DNA of 64,000 nt from Fagopyrum homotropicum. Lineage: Eukaryota > Streptophyta > Magnoliopsida > Caryophyllales > Polygonaceae. The position numbers and the translations under genes are program-made. Each line of letters starts with the position of its first letter. Position 1 is the stretch's first letter. The notes beneath the pieces are model-generated. The model saw only the letters and a list, made by a program, of their open reading frames with translations. It was not told where the DNA came from and ran no database searches. The DNA is taken from assembly GCA_033239125.1 (NCBI GenBank), contig BSWB01000006.1:114436242-114500241 (forward strand). The letters are read 5' to 3'. Positions 11,501 to 22,377 of the stretch are shown here, one piece after another.

Positions 11501-14499
11501 CTTCCGATTCTTCTCCAACACACCCATCACCCTTAGAAACTTCTAAGGAAACATCGGATGCTTCTCAAGGATCGTTGGAAGCTCCGAAAACAATGGAACT
11601 CAAACCACTTCCTACTCATCTAAGGTACGCTTTTCTAGGATCTAATTCTACCTTTCCGGTTATTGTTAGTTCCGACCTAAGCATAGATGAACATGAACAG
11701 CTCATGATTGTCCTTAGGAAACATAGGAAGGCTATAGGCTATACTATCGAGGACTTAGTAGGAATTAAACCCTCCCTATGCATGCATAAGATACTAATGG
11801 AGGAAGACTTTAGAACTTCAAGACAACCTCAAAGGCGGTTGAATCCGACCATGAAGGAGGTTGTCAAGAAGGAAATTCTTAAACTTCTTGATGCAGGTAT
11901 CATCTATCCTATCTCCGATAGTAAGTGGGTGAGTCCAGTTCAAGTAGTTCCGAAGAAGGGAGGAATGACGGTCATCACCAACAAGAACAACAAACTCATT
12001 CCTACCCGAACCGTGACTGGATGGCGGATGTGCATAGACTACCGCAAGCTCAACAATGCAACGCGGAAGGATCATTTTCCATTGCCATTCATTGATCAAA
12101 TGCTTGAAAGGTTAGCGCAACATTCACATTTTTGCTACCTTGACGGCTATAGTGGTTTCTTTCAGATTCCGATACATCCGGACGATCAGGAGAAGACCAC
12201 ATTCACGTGCCCGTGGGGTACATTTGCTTATAGGAGAATGCCATTCGGGCTTTGCAACGCCCCAGCCACCTTCCAACGGTGCATGATGGCCATCTTCTCC
12301 GAATACGTAGAGGAAATCATGGAAGTCTTCATGGACGACTTCTCCGTATACGGTTCCTCTTTTAACGATTGCCTTTCTGACCTTTCTCTTATTTTGCAAA
12401 GGTGTGAAGACACTAATCTAGTTCTTAATTGGGAGAAGTGTCAATTCATGGTTAAGGAAGGAATCGTATTAGGTCACTTAGTCTCCAGTAGAGGGATAGA
12501 AGTAGACAAAGCTAAGATAGAGACCATAGAGAAACTTCCTCCCCTAATTTCGGTGAAAGGGATAAGAAGTTTCCTAGGACATGCTGGATTTTATAGACGT
12601 TTCATCAAGGACTTTTCTAAGATATCAAAACCTCTCACTAATCTATTGATGAAAGATGCGGTTTTTGAGTTTTCGCAGGAATGTTTAGATGCGTTCAACA
12701 CCATTCGGCAAGCTCTAATCTCAGCACCTATTATCCAACCTCCGGATTGGACTCTACCCTTTGAGATTATGTCCGACGCTAGTGACGTAGCTATTGGAGC
12801 TGTTCTTGGACAACGAAAGGAAGGGCGAACCCATGCCATATACTATGCTAGCAAGACGCTAGATGAAGCGCAGCTCAACTACGCCACTACCGAGAAAGAG
12901 TTTTTAGCCATTGTCTATGCTATTGACAAGTTTCGCTCTTATCTTGTAGGTGCAAAGGTGATTGTCTACACGGATCATGCTGCGATCCGGTACCTCCTTG
13001 CGAAGAAAGATGCGAAACCAAGGCTGATTAGATGGATTCTTCTCCTACAAGAATTCGATCTTGAGATCCGCGACAAGAAAGGTTCAGAAAATTCTGTTGC
13101 GGATCATTTGAGTCGTCTAACACATTTAGAGGACGACCATCTACCTATTGATGACTCCTTCCCGGACGAACACCTACATATCATAGAGGAGTGCATCAAC
13201 GTGATCTCCAAAGGTAACGAACCATGGTTTGCTGATTTTGTTAACTATTTGGTTTGCCAGGAGATACCACCCGGACTATCCTACGCACAAAGGAAGAAGT
13301 TCTTCAAGGACGTCCGGGAATACTATTGGAACGAGCCTCTCCTCTTTAAGAGAGGTCCGGATGGCATCATTCGGCGATGTGTGCCGGAAGACGAGATGCA
13401 AAGTGTCATCCGTCATTGTCATTCACTACCTTGTGGAGGACACGCTAGTTCGAACAAGACTAGCGCAAAGGTATTGCAATCTGGATTCTTTTGGCCTACT
13501 TTGTTTAGAGATGTGCAATCCTTTGTTTCTTGCTGCGATGCTTGTCAAAGAACAGGCAATATTTCTAGAAGGAACGAGATGCCCCTCAACAACATCCAAG
13601 AGGTGGAGATTTTTGACGTTTGGGGAGTCGATTTCATGGGGCCATTCCCATCTTCTTGTGGAAACCAATACATACTATTGGCGGTAGACTACGTGTCTAG
13701 ATGGGTGGAAGCAATTGCCTCTCCTACCAATGATGCCATGGTGGTGGTTAAATTCTTCAACAAGACCATTTTCCCGCGATTTGGGACGCCAAGGACGATC
13801 ATTAGTGATGGAGGTTCTCACTTCATAGCCCGCCGCTTTGAAGCTCTTCTAGCTAAGTATGGGGTTACTCACAAGATCGCTACCCCTTACCATCCACAAA
13901 CAAGTGGACAAGTTGAGATCTCAAATAGGAAGATCAAAGGAATCTTAGAGAAGACGGTTTCAAGGACTAGGAAGGATTGGTCCTTGAAGCTTGATGATGC
14001 ATTATGGGCATACCGGACTGCGTACAAGACTCCCATAGGAACCACACCATACAACCTTGTGTATGGGAAGTCTTGTCACTTGCCGGTAGAGTTGGAGCAC
14101 AAAGCGTTTTGGGCTATCAAGTGGCTGAATTTCGGCATGAAGAAAGCGGGAGAGAAGCGTCTCCTCGACATCAATAAGCTGGATGAACTCCGCTTGAATG
14201 CCTATGAAAACGCTAAGATCTACAAGGAAAGAGCAAAGCGTTGGCATGATAAGCATATCATTCCAAAGGACTTCAAAGAAGGAGATCAAGTTCTCCTCTT
14301 CAATTCAAGACTTCGCCTCTTTCCAGGTAAGCTTAAATCCCGTTGGACCGGACCTTTTCTAATTAAGCGTATTTTCCCCCATGGTGCAGTTGAAGTATGG
14401 GGTGAAGCGAGCGGAAGTTTAAAGGTGAACGGCCAACGACTCAAGAAGTACACACCAGAACTCCAAACTGAGGAGTTTGCGCCTACCGCACTCGAATAA
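8593..14499 (+). pseudogene. Athila gag-pol polyprotein with one in-frame stop
   Basis: One reading frame of 1,968 sense codons, cut only by TAG at 9322-9324 inside the gag domain. The upstream part gives a 243-aa product; the downstream open part begins at ATG 9355 (1,714 aa). Positions counted from 9355: gag C-terminus, then an Asn-rich stretch (about 160-220), aspartic protease DLGAS at about 463, reverse transcriptase with FMDD at about 993, RNase H starting SDASD at about 1140, integrase HHCC finger at about 1353-1397, and the DDE core D1425, D1485, E1521 (D-35-E spacing). There is no chromodomain. All pol catalytic motifs are present. Related gags have Trp at the stop position, so a TGG-to-TAG change is the simplest cause. 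Between protease and RT the frame reads through a block of the LTR dyad motif (11302-11445). Confidence 0.92.
11302..11445. repeat. Dyad-motif block inside the pol coding frame
   Basis: Copies of the LTR motif lie in coding sequence: CCACGGTC at 11310, TACGACCGTGGA at about 11331, TATACGGGCGTGGA at about 11376, and CCACGGTCGTGG at about 11430. They fall in the linker between protease and RT, and the reading frame stays open through them. Confidence 0.7.
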
Positions 14500-15328
14500 G
14501 TGCGAGATTGGTCTAGCTACGGACCTTAAACAAAGCGCTTCTTGGGAGGCAACCCAAGGTATTGCATTTTTGTTTTTATTCTCGATTCATAGATTAGTTT
14601 AGCATAGACGTTTTTGCTTTGTTTTTGCCTCGATTTCTTCCGGTATGTTCGTGTTTTTGGATGTAGGACCAATGGAAAAGGAAAAGAGAAGGATGATGTT
14701 GAAGAAGAGTGACGAAATTTGGACTTTGGAGCTTTACAGAGGGTTCCACGGTCTAAATTACGGTCGTCATAGCTACAGTGGCCGTAATTTCCAAAAGCCT
14801 CTGAAAAATCACCAAAACCACGGTTCCGTACACTTCCACGGCCGTGGAACACCCCGACAGACCGTGATTTTCAAAATTTTGCCTGCAACTATATAAGCCA
14901 CATTCTTCACAAATTCATCCCAAAAACCCCTCTTCCCACGACCTAAGTGCCGAAACACCACGACCCCCTCTCAAATCTTCGTTTCCTAATCGTTTTCAAC
15001 GATTCTTCTTCCCAAACTGCAGCAAATTCAACCACAAACAAGATCCAAGCGACGAATCGAACGGAAATTCACCAACAAACGCGCATTTCGGATTTTTCAA
15101 TCCGAAAAAGAGGTTTTCTTTTCCCTTCTTGATTCTTGCTGATTCGGTTGTTTTTGTTAGAGATTTTTAGGAAGAACTGATTGAGAATTGAGGAAATTAG
15201 ACTAGGACTGCCTATTGTGGAGATTGATTGTGGATTTGCTGAGATTTGTGATTTTCTGAGACGAATCACGGTCTCTGGGTAAATTACGGCCGTGGTTTGC
15301 TGAAGAACAGACCGTAGTTTTGAGCAGA
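14500..15328 (+). other. Spacer between pol and third ORF, with dyad motifs
   Basis: No long ORF with family support. It contains more copies of the LTR dyad (TTACGGTCGTC at about 14759, CCACGGCCGTGG at about 14837, ATTACGGCCGTGG at about 15284). A 'caactatataagcc' TATA-like sequence at about 14886 could drive a subgenomic RNA for the third ORF, but this is inference. Confidence 0.5.
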
Positions 15329-16900
15329 ATGGATTTCGTGAGAAGAGTTTCAGGGAGGATAAAAGAGAAGAAGAATGAGCAGAATAAGAAGAGGAAGGGT
15401 AATCTCTCCTCCTCCTCATCCTCTAGGGCACCACCACCCTCTTCACCTTCACCTCCATCCTCACCTTCACCTCCATCTTCACCCCCTCACCCTAGAATCC
15501 CGACCATACACGATGACCATCTTGATGCACTTGATAGGATCAAGGAGAGGCCAGTGATTGGCCCTAGATATTTGTTGTTGGAGGATCTAACTCCTCTCAA
15601 CATTGTTGATGACCTCACTTGGCTCTTGGATAGAGCCAGATTAGTTGTCTTCTCGGCTATCCGAGAAGACGCATATGAGGAGATTACACGGGAGGTTGTG
15701 ACATCCTTTGAGCACAGCCATGTAGACAGGACCGTCTCTTTCCGCCTCATGGAGAGAGATTATCAGTTGAGTATCCGTGAGTTTGGGACCATTTTTGGAT
15801 TCCATGAGACCTTTAATGGTCGATTTCCGAGTGGTGTTTACCCCAAGGACTTTTGGGAAGAGGTGGCTATGATTTACGCTAGCGAGGATCGCTGGCAACC
15901 CGCTGACACCAAGGCTAGATTGATGTACCATCTAGCCTTGAAGATAGCTCATCGTGTTCTTTCGGAGTGTCTCTTTCCTAGGACGGAGACGCCCCAAAAG
16001 ATCAAGACGGATGAGCTATTCTTGTTTTACTGCATGCTTTATGGACGCCGGGCTGATTGTGCCACTCTCTTGGCTGCTACGATGAGCAAGCTCAAGAACA
16101 AGAAGAAGGGGAACATTGGATATGGTGGGATAGTTACCCACATTGCTAGGAGTTTTGGTGTCGACTTTTCTGCTTGCACTCGCATACCGGCCGTACCTTT
16201 AGGGCTACATGCTTTCATGGTTAGGGGTCTCATCTTCCCCACACATAGAGGTCCGCCTTATGCGGGCATGCCTTGGGAGAGTAGGACGGGTAGGGGTATA
16301 GAGTAGCTACCAGAGTACTCCATTATGGCGGGACGCCATAATTGGAAGGAGACGTTCGCTGCGATGCATGCGAACAAGATAGCAGCTCCCCCTTATGTCC
16401 CACCACCGGTTGTCGAGGAGGAGGATATGGGAGATCAGTTTGAGAGTGGAGGAGGAGCCGAGCAGGAGTTTGGCACGTTTCCGGACCAGCCGGAGGCGGC
16501 CCCAGACGTACCTAGACGCTCTCCACGTCCAGCTAGAGCCTCAGGCTCGTCATCTCGCCGCGCTAGCGTGAGTGAGAGGCCCACGTGGATGACCACACCT
16601 CCCGCATGGTATGGCGTTCCCCCTCCTTGGTCCACCGAGCAGCCAGCAGCACCTCCACCAGCACCAGCACCATCCGACGCCCCAGCATGGTACAGTCAGG
16701 CCCCGGGATGGTACGAGCAGATGCCGGATTGGGCTACCGGACTTTCAGAGAGAGTAGGAGCGCTGGAGATCCGGGCGGATGCTAGAGACGGACGTTTAGA
16801 CGACCTTGACCACATGATGAGGGACGTCTACCGCCAGCAGTTTGGGCGGTTCTATGATCCGAGTTTCTCTCCGTTCCCGCCGCCGCCAGCACCGCAGTGA
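15329..16900 (+). pseudogene. Athila third ORF (env-position ORF), one in-frame stop
   Basis: The frame opens at ATG 15329, is stopped by TAG at 16304-16306 and continues in the same frame to TGA at 16898-16900 (about 523 codons in all). The N-terminus is basic, followed by a Ser/Pro-rich linker. A folded part begins near HDDHLDALDRIKERP and includes RDYQLSIREFGTIFGFHE, the pattern seen in the extra ORF of Arabidopsis Athila elements. The second half is rich in Pro, Ala and Trp. I see no signal peptide and no clear membrane span, so an envelope role is not supported. It lies between pol and the 3' non-coding region, as expected for the group. Confidence 0.8.
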
Positions 16901-18250
16901 TTTGATGCATGACCGTTCGTTTTAGACATTCCCGCCACCACTTTGTGAGTTTCTTTTTCTTTTCTCTCTTTTCTCTCTTTCTTTTGAACATTAGGGACAA
17001 TGTTCGTCCTAAGTATGGGGTGGGATGTACTTAAAAGTTTGTAATAACTCTACTTACTATGCTTGCTTTCATTCGAGACTATCATTGCATGTTCATTATG
17101 TGTTTCACGTTTCATTATCGCATTGCATGAAAAAGAACTTGAAAAACCCATAAAAATTGAAAAATTTTTAAAAATTATGTGCTTCTAATGAATTGAGATG
17201 ATTTCTATGATAATCACTACTTGCGAATTGAGTTTGATGACAATTGCATGCTTAAAAGAATTGTGAATTGAAAAGAATTTGAATGAATGAATTTTACCTC
17301 TTTTGCAAGTTTTATAATGTGAAAAATGTTACCTAAATCATGTTGAGAAATTAAAGTTGAAATCACACTATAAGTTCTTATACTTCTTGTTGAAATGATT
17401 AAGGCAATTCGAATTTTCTTTCTTTCTTCTTTCTTTTGACCATTTTAGCTCCTCATTGAAATATTAGCCTCCTTTACCTGTCCGGGAATTTGGAGGAGTG
17501 AATGAAAAAGGCATGTTTGATGTGGGAGGGCCATGAGAGCAAATTTTTGCAATCAAAAGAATAGAAAGAAATTCTAGGTTTGGGGAAGTCAATCATGATG
17601 ATGAGTAACTCGGCACCATTCATATAGCCGGGTGTTTGTGTCTTGCCAAAGTCGAATTGAGCGATATTCCTAGCGGATTATGGTATGTGCGCTAAGGGTT
17701 TGAGGCATCTCGCAAAAATGAGAAACGCCAATCTCCTAGGATTCGGTTTTTGTGCACCTCTGTCCATAACTCCAAAAGTAAAATCGAAAAATGAAAAGAA
17801 GAGAGCGAAGCTCTAAGTTGAAGTGTTGCGGAAACCGCAAAAGAAGAAGAAGGTAGTTGTCCACTTTCCCGGATTCATGCACCACATTTCCTTAAAGTTT
17901 TCCCTTCCTTTCCATATTCTAGACCTTTTCTTTGGAAGTCCTTAAGATCAAAAGAATGTTATATGACTTGGTGATCTAAATTGAAGTTTCTTATGATTGA
18001 TTTTGACAATGTTTAAAGGTTATGATGCTTGTTTAGAAGTTGAATTGATTCATGAATTTTGCTTTGCTTTTTACTTTTTCATTGAGTGTGTGAAAGTTTG
18101 ATAAACGATTGAGGCAAGGTTTGAGAATGATCTATTCTTTAGAAGGCACGTTTATCCAAAAGAAGGTACACATATTTCATCCTAACTCTTGCTTAAAGCT
18201 TTTTGAAAGACCTTGCTTAGGGACAAGCAAGTGTTAAGTATGGGGTTATT
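16901..18250 (+). other. Athila 3' non-coding region and polypurine tract
   Basis: No coding signal. It has two similar purine-rich stretches, TAAGTATGGGGTGGGAT at about 17010 and TAAGTATGGGGTTATT ending at 18250. The second abuts the 3' LTR and is the likely polypurine tract; the first resembles the internal tract often seen in Athila/Tat elements. Confidence 0.6.
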
Positions 18251-20019
18251 TGTTAGCATGAAATATTGTGATATTTTAAGCACGTTTTCTAAACGCATTT
18301 GATTCATATTGATAGTCTTTGATTGAGCATCGTTGCATATGTGAGCTAGTATTGCCTATATTGTCGATATGGATATCTACACTAGCTTTATGTTGATTAT
18401 AGGTGATTGAGAGTCATTTCCGAACGGAATCGAGCAAAGAAGAGTTGATTGAATATGTCCATAGATTGAGGGCATTATTAGGAGCAAATTGGAGTTCAAC
18501 TTGAGGAATGCACGAGGCTAGGGAAGAATCACGTTCTTGCCCTAAACCACGCTCTAAAATACGGCCGTACTACAAACCACGTTTAGTTCCACGGCCGTGG
18601 AACTCTGCAAAGAGAGGCGTGATGCATTCCAGTAACTATTACGGTCGTGGAACATATGGTCCGAACCGTGACACAATCCACGCTCTAAATTACGGTCGTG
18701 GAATCTTCCACGACCGTGATCTTGGCGATCTTTTTCGCCACATTTTGAAGCCACGATCTTTTGAAGATTGGGCCGGGCCGATATTTTATCTTGCCCTATA
18801 AAAAGACGGATGAAGCAAGATTCCGTCATCTTCGCTTAGGGAATTTTGGCAATCCACGCTTCATCTCCGCTTAGAGAATTTCAACGCCGTTTAAGCCCTT
18901 GCTTGGAATCATTGACATCTCATTGGAGATCGAAGTTCGCATATGGGATTTGCCCTAATCTCGCACTTTTGGTGGAGATTGCTGTTGAGATCTCCGGATT
19001 GGCGGAAGATCGAAGCTTTTGGAAGATTGTTGCAAGAAGATCTCTCTTCTTATTTAGGTTTGATTCGGAAAACGGATTGACATCCCGTTCTCCCTTCTTT
19101 CCTAAGATTGTGATTGTTTGCTTTATCCTGAATCCATTGACAATATTTGTTCTCGATTGTGATTTTGAGATTGGTTTGAAGATTATTGAAAGTTTTCGGA
19201 AGTTTTCATCTTTCTATCTTTTAATCCTTGAATTGATATCAACATGACGGTTATTGGCTAAAAACCCTTAACAATTCTAAGGTGAAGGGTTGATAGTTGT
19301 GGCTTAGATGATGATAGATCGATCGTAAACAGATTAGACCCTGAGAGTTAGAGAGAATCGTCGACGAACCCTAAATCACGGTTTGTTCTTGAGTTCCACG
19401 ACCGTGGAATCTCAAGATCCACCCGTAATTTCCCTTAAGTTTACGAACCTGCTTTTACTTTAGTCCAAAGTTAAAGATTTGCTTTAACTTAGTTTAGACT
19501 TGTCTTTTCTAGGTGGTAGTGAAGCCTCAACAACCTCTACCTCGATTGTGAGTGTCATAACCATAATCGGCTAAGTTAGTCTTGATCCTTGGATTACAAG
19601 TTTGGGTATTTGACATTAATTCTTGCTTTTAGAACCTTTCTATATTGAGCCTCAACAACCTGTATAGGGAGTGTCTTGTAGGTGAGTCATATAAGGTTTT
19701 TGGAACTTCACCGTACGATTACCTTACATTAGCATACCTTTGCATATCTCAACTCTGTCTTTATATCATTAGTATATCTTGAATCGATTGTCACAGCTGG
19801 ATATCTGGATCTTTAGGATTGTTGTTTTCCCAATATTTGCAAAACTCTCATATTTACTCGCTTGATAATCTGCAATTGAATTTGTTCCCACCCAAATCCC
19901 TGTGTTCGATACTCTGGAATTCTTGCTTAACTACGTCGATCCGTACACTGCGGGTTCGCTTGCTTGATTCTAGTTTTATAAATTTAAAACCTATTTGCAC
20001 ACACCTCTAGGGGCGAACA
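18251..20019 (+). repeat. 3' LTR of the Athila element
   Basis: TGTTAG...CGAACA, 1,769 bp. It differs from the 5' LTR at about 16 sites, mostly transitions, and is followed by the target duplication GTAAA. TATA box at 18797; dyad block at 18554-18724. Confidence 0.95.
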
Positions 20020-21597
20020 GTAAATCAGATAGTAACAATAATGAAAAGTTTACACCGTATTGATGCTAGTTATTGCCAGTGCTGGAAGGCTCAAGAAGAA
20101 GTGAATGACATGATTAGAGGAACGTCTGAGGTTAATTACAGCTTAATCCCTTCCTATTTGTATATGCTAGAGGAAGCCAATGAAGGATCATTTGTTGGAC
20201 TTATACTAGACGATGAGAATCGTTTCAAATATGTATTTGTTGCATTCGGTCGGTCCATCCGAGGGTTTAAATCGATGAGGAAGGTACATATTCTTATGCC
20301 ATGTAATATCATCTTGTGCATTTGTTTTCATGCATGTAGATTATGTACACGTGTAATTTGTTGTAGGTTATCACAGTAGACGGAACACATCTTAGTGGGA
20401 AGTATGGGGAGTGTTGCTTGTTGCAACTGCCCAAGATGCAAATCACCAGATATATCCCATGGCATTTGGCATTGCTGACAGTGAGAATGATGCGTCGTGA
20501 GAATTTCTTTTCCAAAATCTAGTACGCATCATACCGGACAACGACGACCTTGCGATTGTATCAGATAGACATAATTCAATCAAGAAGGGTATAGTGTCGT
20601 TTTATAAGCAAGCATTTCATGGATACTGTATTTGACACCTTAAAGAAAATCTTAGAAAAAGGACAAGATCCAACAGAATATTGCAGTTGTTCATTGATAA
20701 AGCCACGAGATGTAAGGAATTTGAGTGCATGACAATACTTGGACAAATTTCTTCGGTATGTTATGTACATAACGACTGTCATAGTACCCTTATTTATTTT
20801 AATTATGTACATTAAGTATTGGATGTTTTGTGTACATTAATGATAATTTTCCTTCACAGGAGAAGCCAACGGTTGGAGCTCTCCTACATGAGATAGGGCT
20901 GTCAACATGGACACATTCATTATCGCCGGCAAAACGGTACAATATCATGACAAGTAACAACGCCGAGTGTGTTAACACATTGATGAAAGAAGGGAGGGAA
21001 TATCCAGTTTTAGCGTTGCTTGATGAGATACGACAATTCATGTCACGATGGTTTGCCGAGCGTCGACAAATGTCACAATCTTGTGTAGAGGTTTCCACAC
21101 CGAAAATCGAAGCGATCATCCAGAAAAGGTTCAACGAAACTGCCTGTTACTTTGTGTATGTCCTTGATGCGGATAGGATAGAGTTTGAAGTGAAAAGGAG
21201 TGATGAACATATAATCGTTTGTTTGCAAACCAAGTCTTGTGAATGCAAGGAGTTTGATGTTGAAGAAATACCGTTTATACGTGTTGTAGCTGCGTCAAAA
21301 CATCTTGGTATGAGCCCTTCGTATCTCATTAGTATGTATTATTCCACTGAAAATTGGAGGGTTGTATATTCGGAGATAATTTATCCTGTACAGAATAAGT
21401 CGGAGTGGAATATTCCGACATGCATATCGGAAATTAAATGTGATCCTCCAATAAGGCGTAAACGGTGTGGAAGGTTGTCAAAAGCAAGGATACGAGCCTC
21501 GTGGGAACCAAAGAGTAAGCGAAGATGTAGATGTTGTGGATTTAGTAGACACACGAAGAAGATTTGTCTAAATCAACCAAAGCGGACAATGTGAAAC

Positions 21598-22377
21598 GGT
21601 TTTCAATGAATTTTATGATTTATGTACGAAGAAGATTTGTCTACATCTCCATATGAAGTTTTTGTCTTATGTACGAACATCATATTCTGCTTGACTGTTT
21701 GATGGAATATATGTACTTTGCTATATTATGTGTACTACACATTGCCTATTATCAATATGCCTAAGCAACCATATCTCGTGCACTATTACACACAAAATAT
21801 GCACTACAGTTCCTTTCAATATCTTGTATACACGCCTTCTATTGTGTATGTGTACAAAAATATGTTTAATTATTAATTTTTCGAGTAATTGGGTTTGTGT
21901 AACGCGTGTAAAAAATTGTACAGTAAATAGTTTTATGTACGATATTGCCTATCAAATGTAGTACTATTGTACGTTATTGTAAAAAGATATGTAAAAATTA
22001 TGTACATTACATTCTTCTTCATGAACATAATTAAATTTGTGTACAACATGTTCTTTATCGGGGCGAACTGGGTGTGCTTTATATGTGTTTGTGTATTAAG
22101 TCATTTTATGTACAATTGTGTTTACTTTATTTTGATGTACTTGAGTTTGTGTTTCGACTAGTTTGTATACTTGTGCACTAGTGTAACGAATAAGGCAATA
22201 GGACACGCATGTAGACATTGATACCCTTTTAAATCTGTTTCTAATGACGACATAATGAGAAAAATGTCTGCTTCAAGTCACGACATAACATGAAAAAACT
22301 GTCTACCATAATGAATTTGTTACACAAGAAAATTAAAGTAAAGTGGCTTGTGTTCAAATCTCATCAACCCAATCTGG
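21598..22377. other. Convergent spacer between the two MULE genes
   Basis: Between the transposase stop and the last Ulp1 exon. No supported ORF. It is rich in TGTACA and in TTATGTACGA variants (about 21622 and 21671). Confidence 0.55.

Larger units (their letters stand above)
6723..20019 (+). mobile_element. Full-length Athila-type Ty3/gypsy retrotransposon
   Basis: 13,297 bp flanked by GTAAA at 6718-6722 and 20020-20024. It has two 1,769-bp LTRs, a tRNA-Asp primer site, a gag-pol frame, a third ORF typical of the Athila group, and a long 3' non-coding tail. By eye the LTRs differ at about 16 positions (near 0.9%), so the insertion is young. Two in-frame TAG codons (9322-9324 and 16304-16306) are the only coding lesions I found. 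There is no chromodomain after the integrase, in agreement with an Athila/Tat placement. It sits in the MULE transposase gene, about 670 bp of host sequence from a solo LTR of the same family. Confidence 0.95.
4038..21594 (+). pseudogene. MULE (mudrA-type) transposase, broken, with two LTR elements inserted
   Basis: Exon pieces: 4038-4323, 6057-6617, 6690-6722, 20025-20283, 20367-20755 and 20860-21594, with GT-AG introns between most of them. The N-terminal part (ITLYCRGGWE...) resembles the first domain of plant MULE transposases. The 6057-6617 piece resembles the MuDR DNA-binding domain. The catalytic region has ASYCQCWKAQE, a VDGTHLSGKYG motif with the first Asp, and a later SDRHN. The C-terminus has a SWIM-type CECK followed by IPFIRVVAA, where the usual Cys and His of CxH are Phe and Arg. 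Lesions: a frameshift near 4120, a frameshift near 20420, and in-frame TGA at 20498-20500 and 20633-20635. The solo LTR and the Athila element each interrupt it with their own 5-bp duplication, and the flanks rejoin in frame at 6722/20025. It cannot encode a working transposase. Confidence 0.85.
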
